From: Gaiellasilicea sp045403015
GTDB taxonomy: Bacteria; Actinomycetota; Thermoleophilia; Gaiellales; Gaiellaceae
Length of the DNA: 10,206 nt
Assembly: GCA_045403015.1 (NCBI GenBank)
Contig: JAXIPI010000171.1
Coordinates: 1 to 10,206, forward strand
Direction of reading: 5' to 3'
Notes under the pieces: generated by a model
The model's database searches: none
What the model was told of the DNA's origin: nothing
What the model saw: the letters and a program-made list of their open reading frames with translations, nothing else
In this document: positions 1 through 6,267 of the stretch, piece after piece
Layout of the letters: every line of letters begins with the position of its first letter
Position numbering within the stretch: position 1 is the first letter of the stretch
Translations under genes and position numbers: made by a program

Positions 1-1186
1 TGGCGAGCAACCCCGACGTGTTGCCGCCCGGCGTGAAGCCTGGCGTCCGTGACTCCCAGACCTGGTAGCCGGTGACGCCCACGTTGTCGCTCGCTGCGCT
101 CCAGGTGAGCTGCACGTCGTCCTGGGAGACGGTGGCCGTCAGGTTTCCGGGTGCGCTCGGCGGCTGCGAGTCGGGTGCGATGGTCGCTGAGGCCTGGGCC
201 GACGGGACGCTCGCATTCGTGGCAGCGTCGATGGCGATGACGCGGTAGTGCCAGGTGCCGGTCAGCCGGTCGGGGTCGAGGTAGGAGGTCGTGCCGCCGC
301 CCACTGTGGCGATGAGCGTTGCCGCATCGGGGGTGAAGCCGGCGGTCGCAGAACGGTAGACGCGGTAGCCGGTGACGCCGGTGTTGTCGCTGGAGGCGTT
401 CCAGGCGAGCTGGACGTCGTTGCCGTTGACGGTGGCGGTCAGGTTCCCGGGCGCGGTCGGAGGCTCGCTGTCGGTCGATGCGATCGGGGTCGCCATGTCC
501 GTCTGGATCTCGGATGCGGTCAGCGCGCGGTTGTAGATGCGCAGCTCGTCGATCAGGCCGTTGAAGTACTCGCCCCAGATGAAGTTGCCGCCGATTCGGA
601 CCGCACCGGAGCCGACCTCGATCGAGCCGGAGCGAGCCTGGCTCGAGACCTGGGTTCCATTCACGTACAGCCGTAGCGTCGTGCCGTCATAGGTCGCCGC
701 GAGGTGTGACCAGCCAGAGGGGAGTGCGCTTGGGCCGCGCGTCTCGGCTGTGGTCGAGGTGCGCACCTCGGCCGAGGGCCGGCCGGTATCGGTGTTCGAG
801 TAGAGCGCGTAGGCGAGCCCGCTCGGGCGCTCTTTCAGCAGCACCGTGCGCCAGTCCGCGCCCTGCGGATCGACCCAGGCCTCCAGCGTCATCCCGGTGG
901 TCAGGTCGAGCGAGTTCGAGTCCGCGACGCTGACGACGTCGTTGACGCCGTCGAAGGAGAGTGCGCGGCCGAACTTCCCCGTCGCCGACGAGACGGCACC
1001 GCTGATCGCACCCGTATTGCCCGTTCCGGAGCTGTCGGCTGCGGACGAACCGCTCGTCTCCTCGAACGCGTACGCGGCAACGAGGCCGGGCGCGCCTGCA
1101 GGCTGCGCCGCCGGTGCGAGGAAAATCGCCGCCGCAGCTGCAAGCAGCAACAACGACAAGCTCACGTGTCCTCGCCGTGATCTCAC
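1..1186 (-). CDS. Secreted LamG-FN3 repeat protein, N-terminal part (3' end outside window)
   Basis: The frame is open from a GTG at 1186 to the left edge, giving 395 visible residues. It begins with a signal peptide: basic start (RSRRGH), hydrophobic core (SLSLLLLAAAAAIFLA), and likely cleavage near residues 26-27 in APAA. A LamG/jellyroll domain follows (residues about 34-232), with the entry motif GLVAAYAFEETSG, then LDLTTGMTLEAWV and the exit motif IDELRIYNRAL. Next come one complete FN3 domain (about 237-335, with DNTGVTGYRVYR) and the start of a second. An in-frame TAG at 1220-1222 limits the start. GTG 1186 is chosen because it supplies the basic n-region. GTG 1165 is the alternative: it has a GAGGA 3 nt upstream but would lose those charges. 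The product is probably exported and binds a surface or environmental polymer, but no catalytic domain is visible in this part. It lies 65 nt downstream of the broken paralog on the same strand, so co-transcription is possible. Its LamG resembles those of the right-hand gene more than those of its neighbour. Confidence 0.85.
   Translation of the reverse strand, partial: MRSRRGHVSLSLLLLAAAAAIFLAPAAQPAGAPGLVAAYAFEETSGSSAADSSGTGNTGAISGAVSSATGKFGRALSFDGVNDVVSVADSNSLDLTTGMTLEAWVDPQGADWRTVLLKERPSGLAYALYSNTDTGRPSAEVRTSTTAETRGPSALPSGWSHLAATYDGTTLRLYVNGTQVSSQARSGSIEVGSGAVRIGGNFIWGEYFNGLIDELRIYNRALTASEIQTDMATPIASTDSEPPTAPGNLTATVNGNDVQLAWNASSDNTGVTGYRVYRSATAGFTPDAATLIATVGGGTTSYLDPDRLTGTWHYRVIAIDAATNASVPSAQASATIAPDSQPPSAPGNLTATVSQDDVQLTWSAASDNVGVTGYQVWESRTPGFTPGGNTSGLLA
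490..1087 (-). repeat. LamG domain-coding unit, subtype B (left gene)
   Basis: One of six LamG-coding units in the window. Subtype B marks seen here are LDLTTGMTLEAWV, a 'WRT-[AV]-[LI]' strand, YDGTTLRLYVNGTQ, IGGNFIWGEYF and the closing IYNRAL. It is shared with the two units of the right-hand gene. The domain belongs to the concanavalin A-like lectin/glucanase fold by motif; its ligand is unknown. Confidence 0.75.
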
Positions 1187-1251
1187 CGGCTTGAAACTAG
1201 TGCTGAGCCGCCCGCAGTCCTACTGGCCGTGAGGCCAGTTTTCGGCAGGTT
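1187..1251. other. 65-nt spacer between the middle and left genes
   Basis: This is the gap between the TAG stop of the middle gene (1252-1254) and the GTG start of the left gene. Apart from the hairpin at 1222-1239 I see no convincing -35/-10 pair for the minus strand and no strong ribosome binding site before GTG 1186. The left gene may therefore depend on read-through transcription or on a promoter inside the upstream gene. This is an inference from absence. Confidence 0.5.
1222..1239. terminator. Perfect 7-bp hairpin (terminator-like)
   Basis: The + strand reads ACTGGCC-GTGA-GGCCAGT, a perfect 7-bp stem with a 4-nt loop. On the + strand it runs into TTTTC (1239-1243), as an intrinsic terminator would, yet no + strand gene ends here. 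On the minus strand, where the genes are read, the stem is preceded by AAAA and not followed by a T-run. It lies 12 nt after the middle gene's stop. It could be a weak or Rho-assisted terminator, or a processing/pausing hairpin between the two genes. Confidence 0.4.
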
Positions 1252-4200
1252 CTACGAGTACGTCGCCTGGTACGTGCCGTTGACAGCGGTGAACATCGCG
1301 TACTGCACGCCCTTGATCGTCTGCACCGTGTAGGCCACCGGGCTGCCGCCGAGCGCGATCGCGCTCAGCGTGCCGGACGGCCCCTGGAGCGGCAAGATCG
1401 TCTGGAGACCGTTGGCCCCGGCGCCGACGGTGAGCGTGAAGGTGAAGGTGCCGGCGTTCCAGGAGAGGCCGCGAATCGTAGAGTCATCGCGTCCGTCGAC
1501 CCAGTCGAGCATCTGCTTGTACGAGACCACCGGTACGCCGCGTGCCTGGGCGGCCGCGACGATCGCCTCGGCGCCGGCAATGGGCGCCGGGTTGTCCGTG
1601 TGCACGTTGACGCCGAATGCGCCGTAGTAGCCAGCAGGCCCGACGGCGTTGTCCAGCAGCGCCGCGATGGTCGTCGGAATGTCCTGCCCGGACTCGTCCG
1701 TCACGTTCGTGTTCTGCTGATACACGTCGATTGGCGTTCCATCGAGGGCCGCGAAGCGCATCGGGAAGCCGCCGCCGGTCATGAAACCGGGCTTGGATCC
1801 GATCCACGCCCCCGGGAAGTGGTAGTAGTTGCTATCCAGCCGGATCCCGTGCGCGAGCTCGACGGTCGCGTTCGACGACCAGTCGGGCCAGTACACGCAG
1901 TGCGTGCGGCTCGAGACCGGAGCGGGGATGCTCGTGTACTTGGCTGCGAACGCGCCGAGCTGGGTGTCGAAGTAGGTCGACAGCTGCGCCGCTGACATCG
2001 ACGAGGTCGGACAGGAGGCGACGAGGGGATGGAGCGCCACCTCGAACCCATCCGCGGTGTAGGCCGCGGCCTGGGCGTTCGTCAACGGGTTTTCGGGATA
2101 GATGTAGGAGCTCGAGCGCACGCACTCCCACAGGGCGACGTTGCAGCCTGTGGGGCTCAGCGCCTTGAAGCGGTCGAAATTGCTGGCAGTGCCGCCCGGC
2201 GCCTGGCCCGGTGCATGGTCGTCGCCGCTCATCACGACAACGGCCTTTTCGCCCTGCGGCAGGTACCAGAAGCGGGGCAGCGGCATCTTGTCGGCGTTCA
2301 TCGACGTGATCAGGTTGACCAGCAGTCGCTGCTGCTCGTCGGCCTGCGGAATCGCGATCTTCGCCGTGTTCAGCCACGTGGAGTAGAACATGTCGTCGGA
2401 ACGAATCCCGGCGACCCCGTCCCGCTCCTGCCCCGCCCAGGACGGGTTGCCCTGGCGGGTGTAGACGACCGAGCGGGCGAGGTCGTACGTGAACGCTGCC
2501 GCCTGACCGCCGCTCGCTCCCACGGAGCGGAGCGTCACGGCGGGGTTGGTCGTCGCCGTCGTGGTGCTCGAGTAGAGCGTTGCGACCGCCGTGGCGCCGT
2601 TCAACGCGTAGTTGTCGGCCGTCCCGTGGTACTGGATCGTGCTGTCGACGATCCCCGTTCCGGGCGGAACGGCGGTATTGACCTTGAGATAGGCGTTCGA
2701 GCGTGTGCTGCCGGCGTAGGTGAGTCCGAGCAGGCCGGCTAGCTGTGTGCTCGGCCGCATGGCGATCAGGTTGCCGCCGGCGTTGACCCAGCCGGTCAGC
2801 GTCGTCACCTGTGACGCGCTCAGCGCGGCATCTCCGAGCACAACGACGTCGAAGCCGCTCAGCAGCGAAGGCGAGATGAAGCTGACGTCGATCGTCGTGA
2901 AGGCGTTCAAACCCTCGTTGCGCAGGATCTCTCCCACATAGGAGCCGAACGGCCTCGCGCTGGAGGTCACAACCAGCAGCTGCGGCGGTGACGCCTCGAT
3001 CGTGAACGACCAGACGACGTCGGCGGCAAGTGCGTTGCCGGCGAGGTCGGTGACGCCGCCCGCGCCGCCCTTGACGGTCGCGGTATACGTCGCGCCGTAC
3101 GCGAGCGCGCTCTGCGGGGTCAGCGTCGCCTTCTGGGTGGTGGTGTTGTAGGAGACGGTCGCGGGGACGACCGCGTTCGACGCATCCTTGAGTTGGAACG
3201 TCGTCGACGTGATCGTGCTCGCCTTCATCGGCTCGTTGAAGCTTGCCGTTGCCGAGGTGCCGGCGTTGACTCCGCTCGAGCCGGCGGCCGGAGTCTTCGC
3301 GGTCACGGTCGGCGGGATCGTCTCGGGCTGGATTGCGGACGCCATGTTCGTCTGGATCTCGGCCGGGCTGAGGGCGCGGTCGTAGATGCGGACGTTGTCG
3401 ATCAGCCCGTCGAAGAAGCCTGTGGGGGTGCCGCCGTAGGCGCCCAGCCGCCAGTTGTTCGAGCTGCCGACGCTGGAGGTGAACGTCGAGTTGGCCACCT
3501 CGACGCCGCCGACGTAGAAGCGCGCGGTGCTGCCGTCGTAGCTCGACGCAACGTGCTCCCACTGGCCGACGGTGGGCGTCCGCCCGGAGTCGAGGTAGGA
3601 GGACATGCTTCCCCCGAGCGTGAGGTAGTAGCGGCCCGCGATGTGGTCGACCCAGATCATCGGCCCGTTCCCGTTCCAGGAGCCCAGCACCGCGACGTCC
3701 TTCTTCGACGTCTGCTTTCGCACCCACGCCTCGTAGGTGAAGCCGGTCGTGTAGAAGGTGCCGAGGGCGGGGACGTCGATGCGGTCGTTGACGCCGTCGA
3801 ACGACGCAGCGCCGCCGAACTGGCCGCTCGTCCACGTGCTGCCGACCGTCGTCGCCGTCAGGTTGTTGCCGGACGAGTCTGTGGCGAGCGTCCCCGAGGT
3901 TTCGTTGAGGGCGTACGCGACGCGCAGGCCCGCGGTGGAGGCGCCCGTGTTGGCGACGGTGACCGTCACCGAGGACGACGTCTTGGTGTTGCCGCTCGTG
4001 TCGCGCGCGACGGCGCTCAGTGCGTGCGAGCCGTTCACGTGCCCGCGCGTGTCCCAGGAGAGCGAGTAGGGCGCGGTCAGGTCCTCGGTCCCGACGTTGA
4101 CGCCGTCGACCCGGAACTGCACGCCGGCCACCGCGACGTTGTCGCTGGCAGTGGCGTTGACGGCCGTGATACCCGAGACGGTCGAGCCTGCGGTCGGAGC

Positions 4201-4530
4201 AGTGATCGACACGGTGGGGAGGGTCGTGTCGGCGGCGGTAACGACCGCGCTGGCCTGATTCGAGGCGGCGCCGACGTTGCCGGCGGCATCTTCAGCCGTG
4301 ACCTTGTAGTAGTAGGTGCCGGCGGCGAGCCCGGTGTCCGTGTAGCTCAGGCCCGTCGGCTGCGCAATCCGGTTGCCCGCCGCGGGGGTGAAGCCGCTCG
4401 TCGTCGAGCGGTGCAGGTTGTACTTGGTCACGCCGACGTTGTCGGTCGCGGCACCCCAGCTCAGCGCTACCTGGCCGAGGCTTCCGGTCGCGTTCAGCGT
4501 GCCGGGCTGGCTCGGCGGGGTCGTGTCCGA
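1252..4530 (-). repeat. Paralogous block, copy 1 (FN3 to C-terminus)
   Basis: This block of 3279 nt matches 6268-9573 (3306 nt) collinearly and in the same orientation: FN3, Ig-like, LamG, Big_5, Rossmann/GATase-like, NodB-like barrel, beta tail. Both copies end in TYS followed by TAG. Some stretches are nearly identical, such as AAFTYDLARSVVYTRQGNP. The LamG part is the most different segment. The arrangement indicates a tandem gene duplication. Confidence 0.8.
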
Positions 4531-5694
4531 CGGTGGGGCGGGCGGGATCACGCCGTGGTCGCGGTCGAACTGGACTTCGCCGGCGCTGAGGGCGCGGCTG
4601 TAAACACGGACGTCGTCGACCACGCCGTCGAAGAAGCCACCCTGGCTGGCGCCGTAGGCGCCGATCCGCCAGGTGTCCGAGCTGCCGACACTGCCGGAGA
4701 CTGCGCGCGAGGCCACCAAGGCCCCGTTCACGTAGTAGTGGGCGGTCGTCCCGTCGAAGGTGGCTGCCAGATGCTGCCACTGCCCGACGAGCGGGGTCTG
4801 TCCCGAGTCGAGATAACCCGAGAGGCTGCTGCCGAGCGTCGCATAGTGATGGCCGGCGAGGTGGTCGACCCAGAGCATGGGGCCGCTGCCGGTCCAGGTG
4901 CCGACGATCGCCACGTCCTTCTTGGCGGTGGTCTTCTGCACCCACGCCTCGAGCGTGAACGCCGTGTTGTAGAAGGTGCCGAGACTGCCGAGCGAGACGT
5001 GGTCATCGGTGCCGTCGAACGAGAGCCCGCCGCCGTTTCGGCCGGTCACCCACGACGCGCCGCTGATCGTCCCGTTCTTGCCGTTGCCCGAGGCGTCGCT
5101 CGCGGCGGTTCCGGATCCCTCGTCGAACGCGTACGCCGCGACGAGGCCCGGCGAGGTTCCACACGACGTCGTCGAGCCGCTGACGGACGCGCGCGGGGAG
5201 GTGTTACCGCCTGCGTCGAAGGCTTCCACCTCGAGCTGATGGCCGGTGGAGCAGGTCAGGCCGGTGACAGTGAACGAGGTGGCGGCCGTCGTCCCCGCGG
5301 CAGCGCCGTCGGCGTAGACGTTGTAGCCGGAGACGCCCGTGTCGTCCGTCGAAGCCGTCCACCCGAGCGAGATCGAGGTCCCCGTGTTCCCGGTCACGGC
5401 GAGATTTCCGGGTGTCGTGGGTGCGCCGGGGTCGGTGATGCCAAGCGGCGTGCTCAGGTCCGCCTGCACCTCGGCCGCGCTCAGCGCGCGGTCGTAGACG
5501 CGAATTTCGTCGATGACGCCGTCGAAGAAGCCACCGGGAACGCTGCCGTAGGCGCCGATCCGCCAGGTGTTCGACGTGCCGACGGCACCGGAGACCGTCC
5601 TCGAGGCAACCTCGACCCCGTTGATGTAGAAGCGGGCCGTCGTGCCGTCGAAGCTCGCGGCGAGATGCTGCCACTGGCCGGTGAGGGGACTCAC
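1252..5694 (-). CDS. Downstream open frame of the interrupted gene (up to 1480 aa from GTG 5694)
   Basis: This is the open frame after the internal TGA. The first usable start-like codon is GTG 5694, giving 1480 residues that begin mid-LamG (MSPLTGQWQH). The two sister LamG copies have Val-Gly or Thr-Val-Gly here, so the GTG is an ordinary Val codon. I see no ribosome binding site. A product started here would lack a signal peptide and so would stay in the cytoplasm, away from any extracellular target. It contains the complete second and third LamG domains, both FN3 domains, both Ig-like domains and all C-terminal domains. It should be read together with the full pseudogene entry. Confidence 0.5.
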   Translation of the reverse strand: MSPLTGQWQHLAASFDGTTARFYINGVEVASRTVSGAVGTSNTWRIGAYGSVPGGFFDGVIDEIRVYDRALSAAEVQADLSTPLGITDPGAPTTPGNLAVTGNTGTSISLGWTASTDDTGVSGYNVYADGAAAGTTAATSFTVTGLTCSTGHQLEVEAFDAGGNTSPRASVSGSTTSCGTSPGLVAAYAFDEGSGTAASDASGNGKNGTISGASWVTGRNGGGLSFDGTDDHVSLGSLGTFYNTAFTLEAWVQKTTAKKDVAIVGTWTGSGPMLWVDHLAGHHYATLGSSLSGYLDSGQTPLVGQWQHLAATFDGTTAHYYVNGALVASRAVSGSVGSSDTWRIGAYGASQGGFFDGVVDDVRVYSRALSAGEVQFDRDHGVIPPAPPSDTTPPSQPGTLNATGSLGQVALSWGAATDNVGVTKYNLHRSTTSGFTPAAGNRIAQPTGLSYTDTGLAAGTYYYKVTAEDAAGNVGAASNQASAVVTAADTTLPTVSITAPTAGSTVSGITAVNATASDNVAVAGVQFRVDGVNVGTEDLTAPYSLSWDTRGHVNGSHALSAVARDTSGNTKTSSSVTVTVANTGASTAGLRVAYALNETSGTLATDSSGNNLTATTVGSTWTSGQFGGAASFDGVNDRIDVPALGTFYTTGFTYEAWVRKQTSKKDVAVLGSWNGNGPMIWVDHIAGRYYLTLGGSMSSYLDSGRTPTVGQWEHVASSYDGSTARFYVGGVEVANSTFTSSVGSSNNWRLGAYGGTPTGFFDGLIDNVRIYDRALSPAEIQTNMASAIQPETIPPTVTAKTPAAGSSGVNAGTSATASFNEPMKASTITSTTFQLKDASNAVVPATVSYNTTTQKATLTPQSALAYGATYTATVKGGAGGVTDLAGNALAADVVWSFTIEASPPQLLVVTSSARPFGSYVGEILRNEGLNAFTTIDVSFISPSLLSGFDVVVLGDAALSASQVTTLTGWVNAGGNLIAMRPSTQLAGLLGLTYAGSTRSNAYLKVNTAVPPGTGIVDSTIQYHGTADNYALNGATAVATLYSSTTTATTNPAVTLRSVGASGGQAAAFTYDLARSVVYTRQGNPSWAGQERDGVAGIRSDDMFYSTWLNTAKIAIPQADEQQRLLVNLITSMNADKMPLPRFWYLPQGEKAVVVMSGDDHAPGQAPGGTASNFDRFKALSPTGCNVALWECVRSSSYIYPENPLTNAQAAAYTADGFEVALHPLVASCPTSSMSAAQLSTYFDTQLGAFAAKYTSIPAPVSSRTHCVYWPDWSSNATVELAHGIRLDSNYYHFPGAWIGSKPGFMTGGGFPMRFAALDGTPIDVYQQNTNVTDESGQDIPTTIAALLDNAVGPAGYYGAFGVNVHTDNPAPIAGAEAIVAAAQARGVPVVSYKQMLDWVDGRDDSTIRGLSWNAGTFTFTLTVGAGANGLQTILPLQGPSGTLSAIALGGSPVAYTVQTIKGVQYAMFTAVNGTYQATYS
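3337..3930 (-). repeat. LamG-coding unit 3, subtype A (middle gene)
   Basis: Third subtype A unit, more diverged (entry LRVAYALNETSG, then PMIWVDHIAG and GFFDGLIDNVRIYDRAL). It sits just before the Big_5-type Ig domain, the same position as the subtype B unit at 8375-8985 in the right-hand paralog. Confidence 0.8.
4552..5148 (-). repeat. LamG-coding unit 2, subtype A (middle gene)
   Basis: Second subtype A LamG unit, very close to unit 1 in both protein and DNA (compare the + strand around 4861-4885 with 5754-5778). It holds the intact PMLWVDHLAG motif that shows what the broken copy should encode. It sits between the two FN3 domains. The preceding FN3 carries two Cys (CSTG and TSCG) that may pair. 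Confidence 0.8.
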
Positions 5695-6042
5695 CCCCGA
5701 GTCGAGGTAGGACGACAGGCTGCTGCCGAGCGTGAGTTGGTAGCGGGTTGCCAGGTGGTCGATTCAGAGCATCGGCCCGCTGCCGGCCCACGTACCCACG
5801 ATCCCGACATCGTTCTTGGTGGTCGCCTTCTGGACCCACGCCTCGAGCGTGAAAGCCGTGTTGTAGAAGGTGCCGAGGGCGGGCAGGCCCACGTGGTCAT
5901 TCGTGCCGTCGAACGAGAGTGCGCCTCCGTAGCGGCCCGTGGCCCACGTCGCTCCGGTCACCGATCCGGTGCGTCCGTTGCCGGATACGTCCACGGCGGT
6001 CGTCCCGGAGCCTTCGTCGAACGCATAGGCCGCGACGAGGCC
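5452..6042 (-). repeat. LamG-coding unit 1, subtype A (middle gene, carries the TGA)
   Basis: First of three subtype A LamG units in the middle gene. It shares GTFYNTAFTLEAWVQK, a TLGSSLSSYLDSG strand, WRIGAYG, GFFDGVIDEIRVYDRAL and the entry GLVAAYAFDEGSG with units at 4552-5148 and 3337-3930. It is the only one with a stop codon. Confidence 0.8.
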
Positions 6043-6120
6043 CGGCGACGGTGCGCCCCACGCAGGAGCGGCCAGCACAAGGCCGGCCAGGCAGAACACC
6101 ATCGCCAATCCGAAACGCAT
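5764..6120 (-). CDS. N-terminal fragment of the interrupted LamG gene (118 aa)
   Basis: As the sequence stands, translation from ATG 6120 ends at the TGA at 5764-5766. The product is 118 residues: the signal peptide and roughly the first half of a LamG domain, stopping after GSGPML. The sister LamG copies continue there with Trp-Val-Asp-His. A half jellyroll is unlikely to fold, so this is best read as a fragment of the 1252-6120 gene and not as a small gene in its own right. A GGGGAG lies 12 nt before the ATG, a rather long spacing. Confidence 0.6.
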   Translation of the reverse strand: MRFGLAMVFCLAGLVLAAPAWGAPSPGLVAAYAFDEGSGTTAVDVSGNGRTGSVTGATWATGRYGGALSFDGTNDHVGLPALGTFYNTAFTLEAWVQKATTKNDVGIVGTWAGSGPML

Positions 6121-6191
6121 CAGTTCAGTCCGCTCCCCGCAGTTGGTCCGAGCCCGGCCAATCGCCAACACCGACTCCCGGAGTAGTGCTC

Positions 6192-6220
6192 ATTTTCCGT
6201 GGCTTTGCCTTCCGGGACAA
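6192..6220 (-). promoter_or_regulatory. Candidate sigma-70-type promoter for the middle gene
   Basis: On the minus strand TTGTCC (6220-6215, 4 of 6 to TTGACA) and GAAAAT (6197-6192, 4 of 6 to TATAAT) are separated by exactly 17 nt. Transcription would begin near 6184-6186, giving a leader of about 65 nt to ATG 6120 and still including GTG 6171. Each box is imperfect, and chance matches occur, so this is a suggestion only. Confidence 0.35.
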
Positions 6221-6226
6221 CGGGCG

Positions 6227-6254
6227 TCGGTTCAGGCTGTGCCTAGCCGACCGA
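6227..6254. terminator. Bulged hairpin after the right-hand gene
   Basis: TCGGT (6227-6231) pairs with ACCGA (6250-6254), enclosing a second stem AGGC-TGT-GCCT (6234-6244), with unpaired TC and AGCCG between them. It lies 13 nt beyond the right-hand gene's stop. No T-run follows on the minus strand, so an intrinsic terminator is doubtful. A Rho-type end or mRNA 3' structure is possible. Confidence 0.3.
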
Positions 6255-6267
6255 TGAGGTCTCCCTT

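Larger units (their letters stand above)
1252..6120 (-). pseudogene. Giant secreted LamG/FN3/Ig protein with Rossmann-like and NodB-like C-terminal domains, interrupted by an in-frame TGA
   Basis: One continuous frame of 1622 residues has a single internal stop, TGA at 5764-5766 (codon 119). Order: signal peptide 1-23 (MRFGLAMVFCLAGLVLAAP, cleavage near AWGA); LamG 27-223; FN3 233-320; LamG 325-523; FN3 531-630; bacterial Ig-like 634-724; LamG 731-928; SbsA/Big_5-type Ig 935-1043; Rossmann/GATase1-like domain about 1047-1245; NodB-like deacetylase barrel about 1282-1540; beta-rich tail to the C-terminal TYS. In the barrel one sees GDDH (Asp1300, Asp1301, His1302), LHP (His1364), RTHC (Arg1405, His1407) and NVH (His1507), which could line a metal/active site. 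Cys 1326, 1333, 1370 and 1408 recur in the paralog and could form disulfides. There is no membrane anchor or LPXTG. ATG 6120 is chosen for its signal peptide; GTG 6171 in the same frame is an alternative. Apart from the TGA the frame is intact to the end, so the break is recent, a sequencing error, or suppressed in the cell. Confidence 0.8.
6121..6267. other. 147-nt spacer between the right and middle genes
   Basis: The spacer separates the TAG stop of the right-hand gene (6268-6270) from ATG 6120. It holds a candidate promoter (6192-6220) and a bulged hairpin (6227-6254), and has no coding potential of its own apart from the possible in-frame extension to GTG 6171. The spacing suggests that the middle gene has its own transcription start. 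Confidence 0.55.

Noticed and set aside
1832..3835. A 667-codon minus-strand frame overlapping the middle gene
   Set aside because: It is Arg-rich frame-shifted reading of the same DNA with no motif. The overlapping frame encodes the recognisable Big_5, Rossmann-like and NodB-like domains.
5764..5766. Selenocysteine at the TGA
   Set aside because: The sister repeats have Trp there, not Cys or Sec, the domain is a binding jellyroll and not a redox enzyme, and I saw no SECIS-like hairpin right after the codon.
5764..5766. A genetic code in which TGA encodes Trp
   Set aside because: All other Trp codons in these genes are TGG and no other in-frame TGA occurs in about 3300 codons. The high GC content is also unlike the usual code 4 organisms.
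3330..6045. CRISPR array or tandem-repeat mobile element
   Set aside because: The repeats are about 600-nt diverged coding copies of LamG domains, not short identical repeats with spacers. No transposase or terminal inverted repeats were seen.
3193..6186. A 997-codon open frame on the + strand opposite the middle gene
   Set aside because: It is low-complexity Arg/Gly/Val/Asp-rich, has no recognisable domain, and mirrors a repetitive high-GC gene whose codon pattern suppresses stops on the opposite strand. The minus-strand frame has clear domains and a signal peptide.
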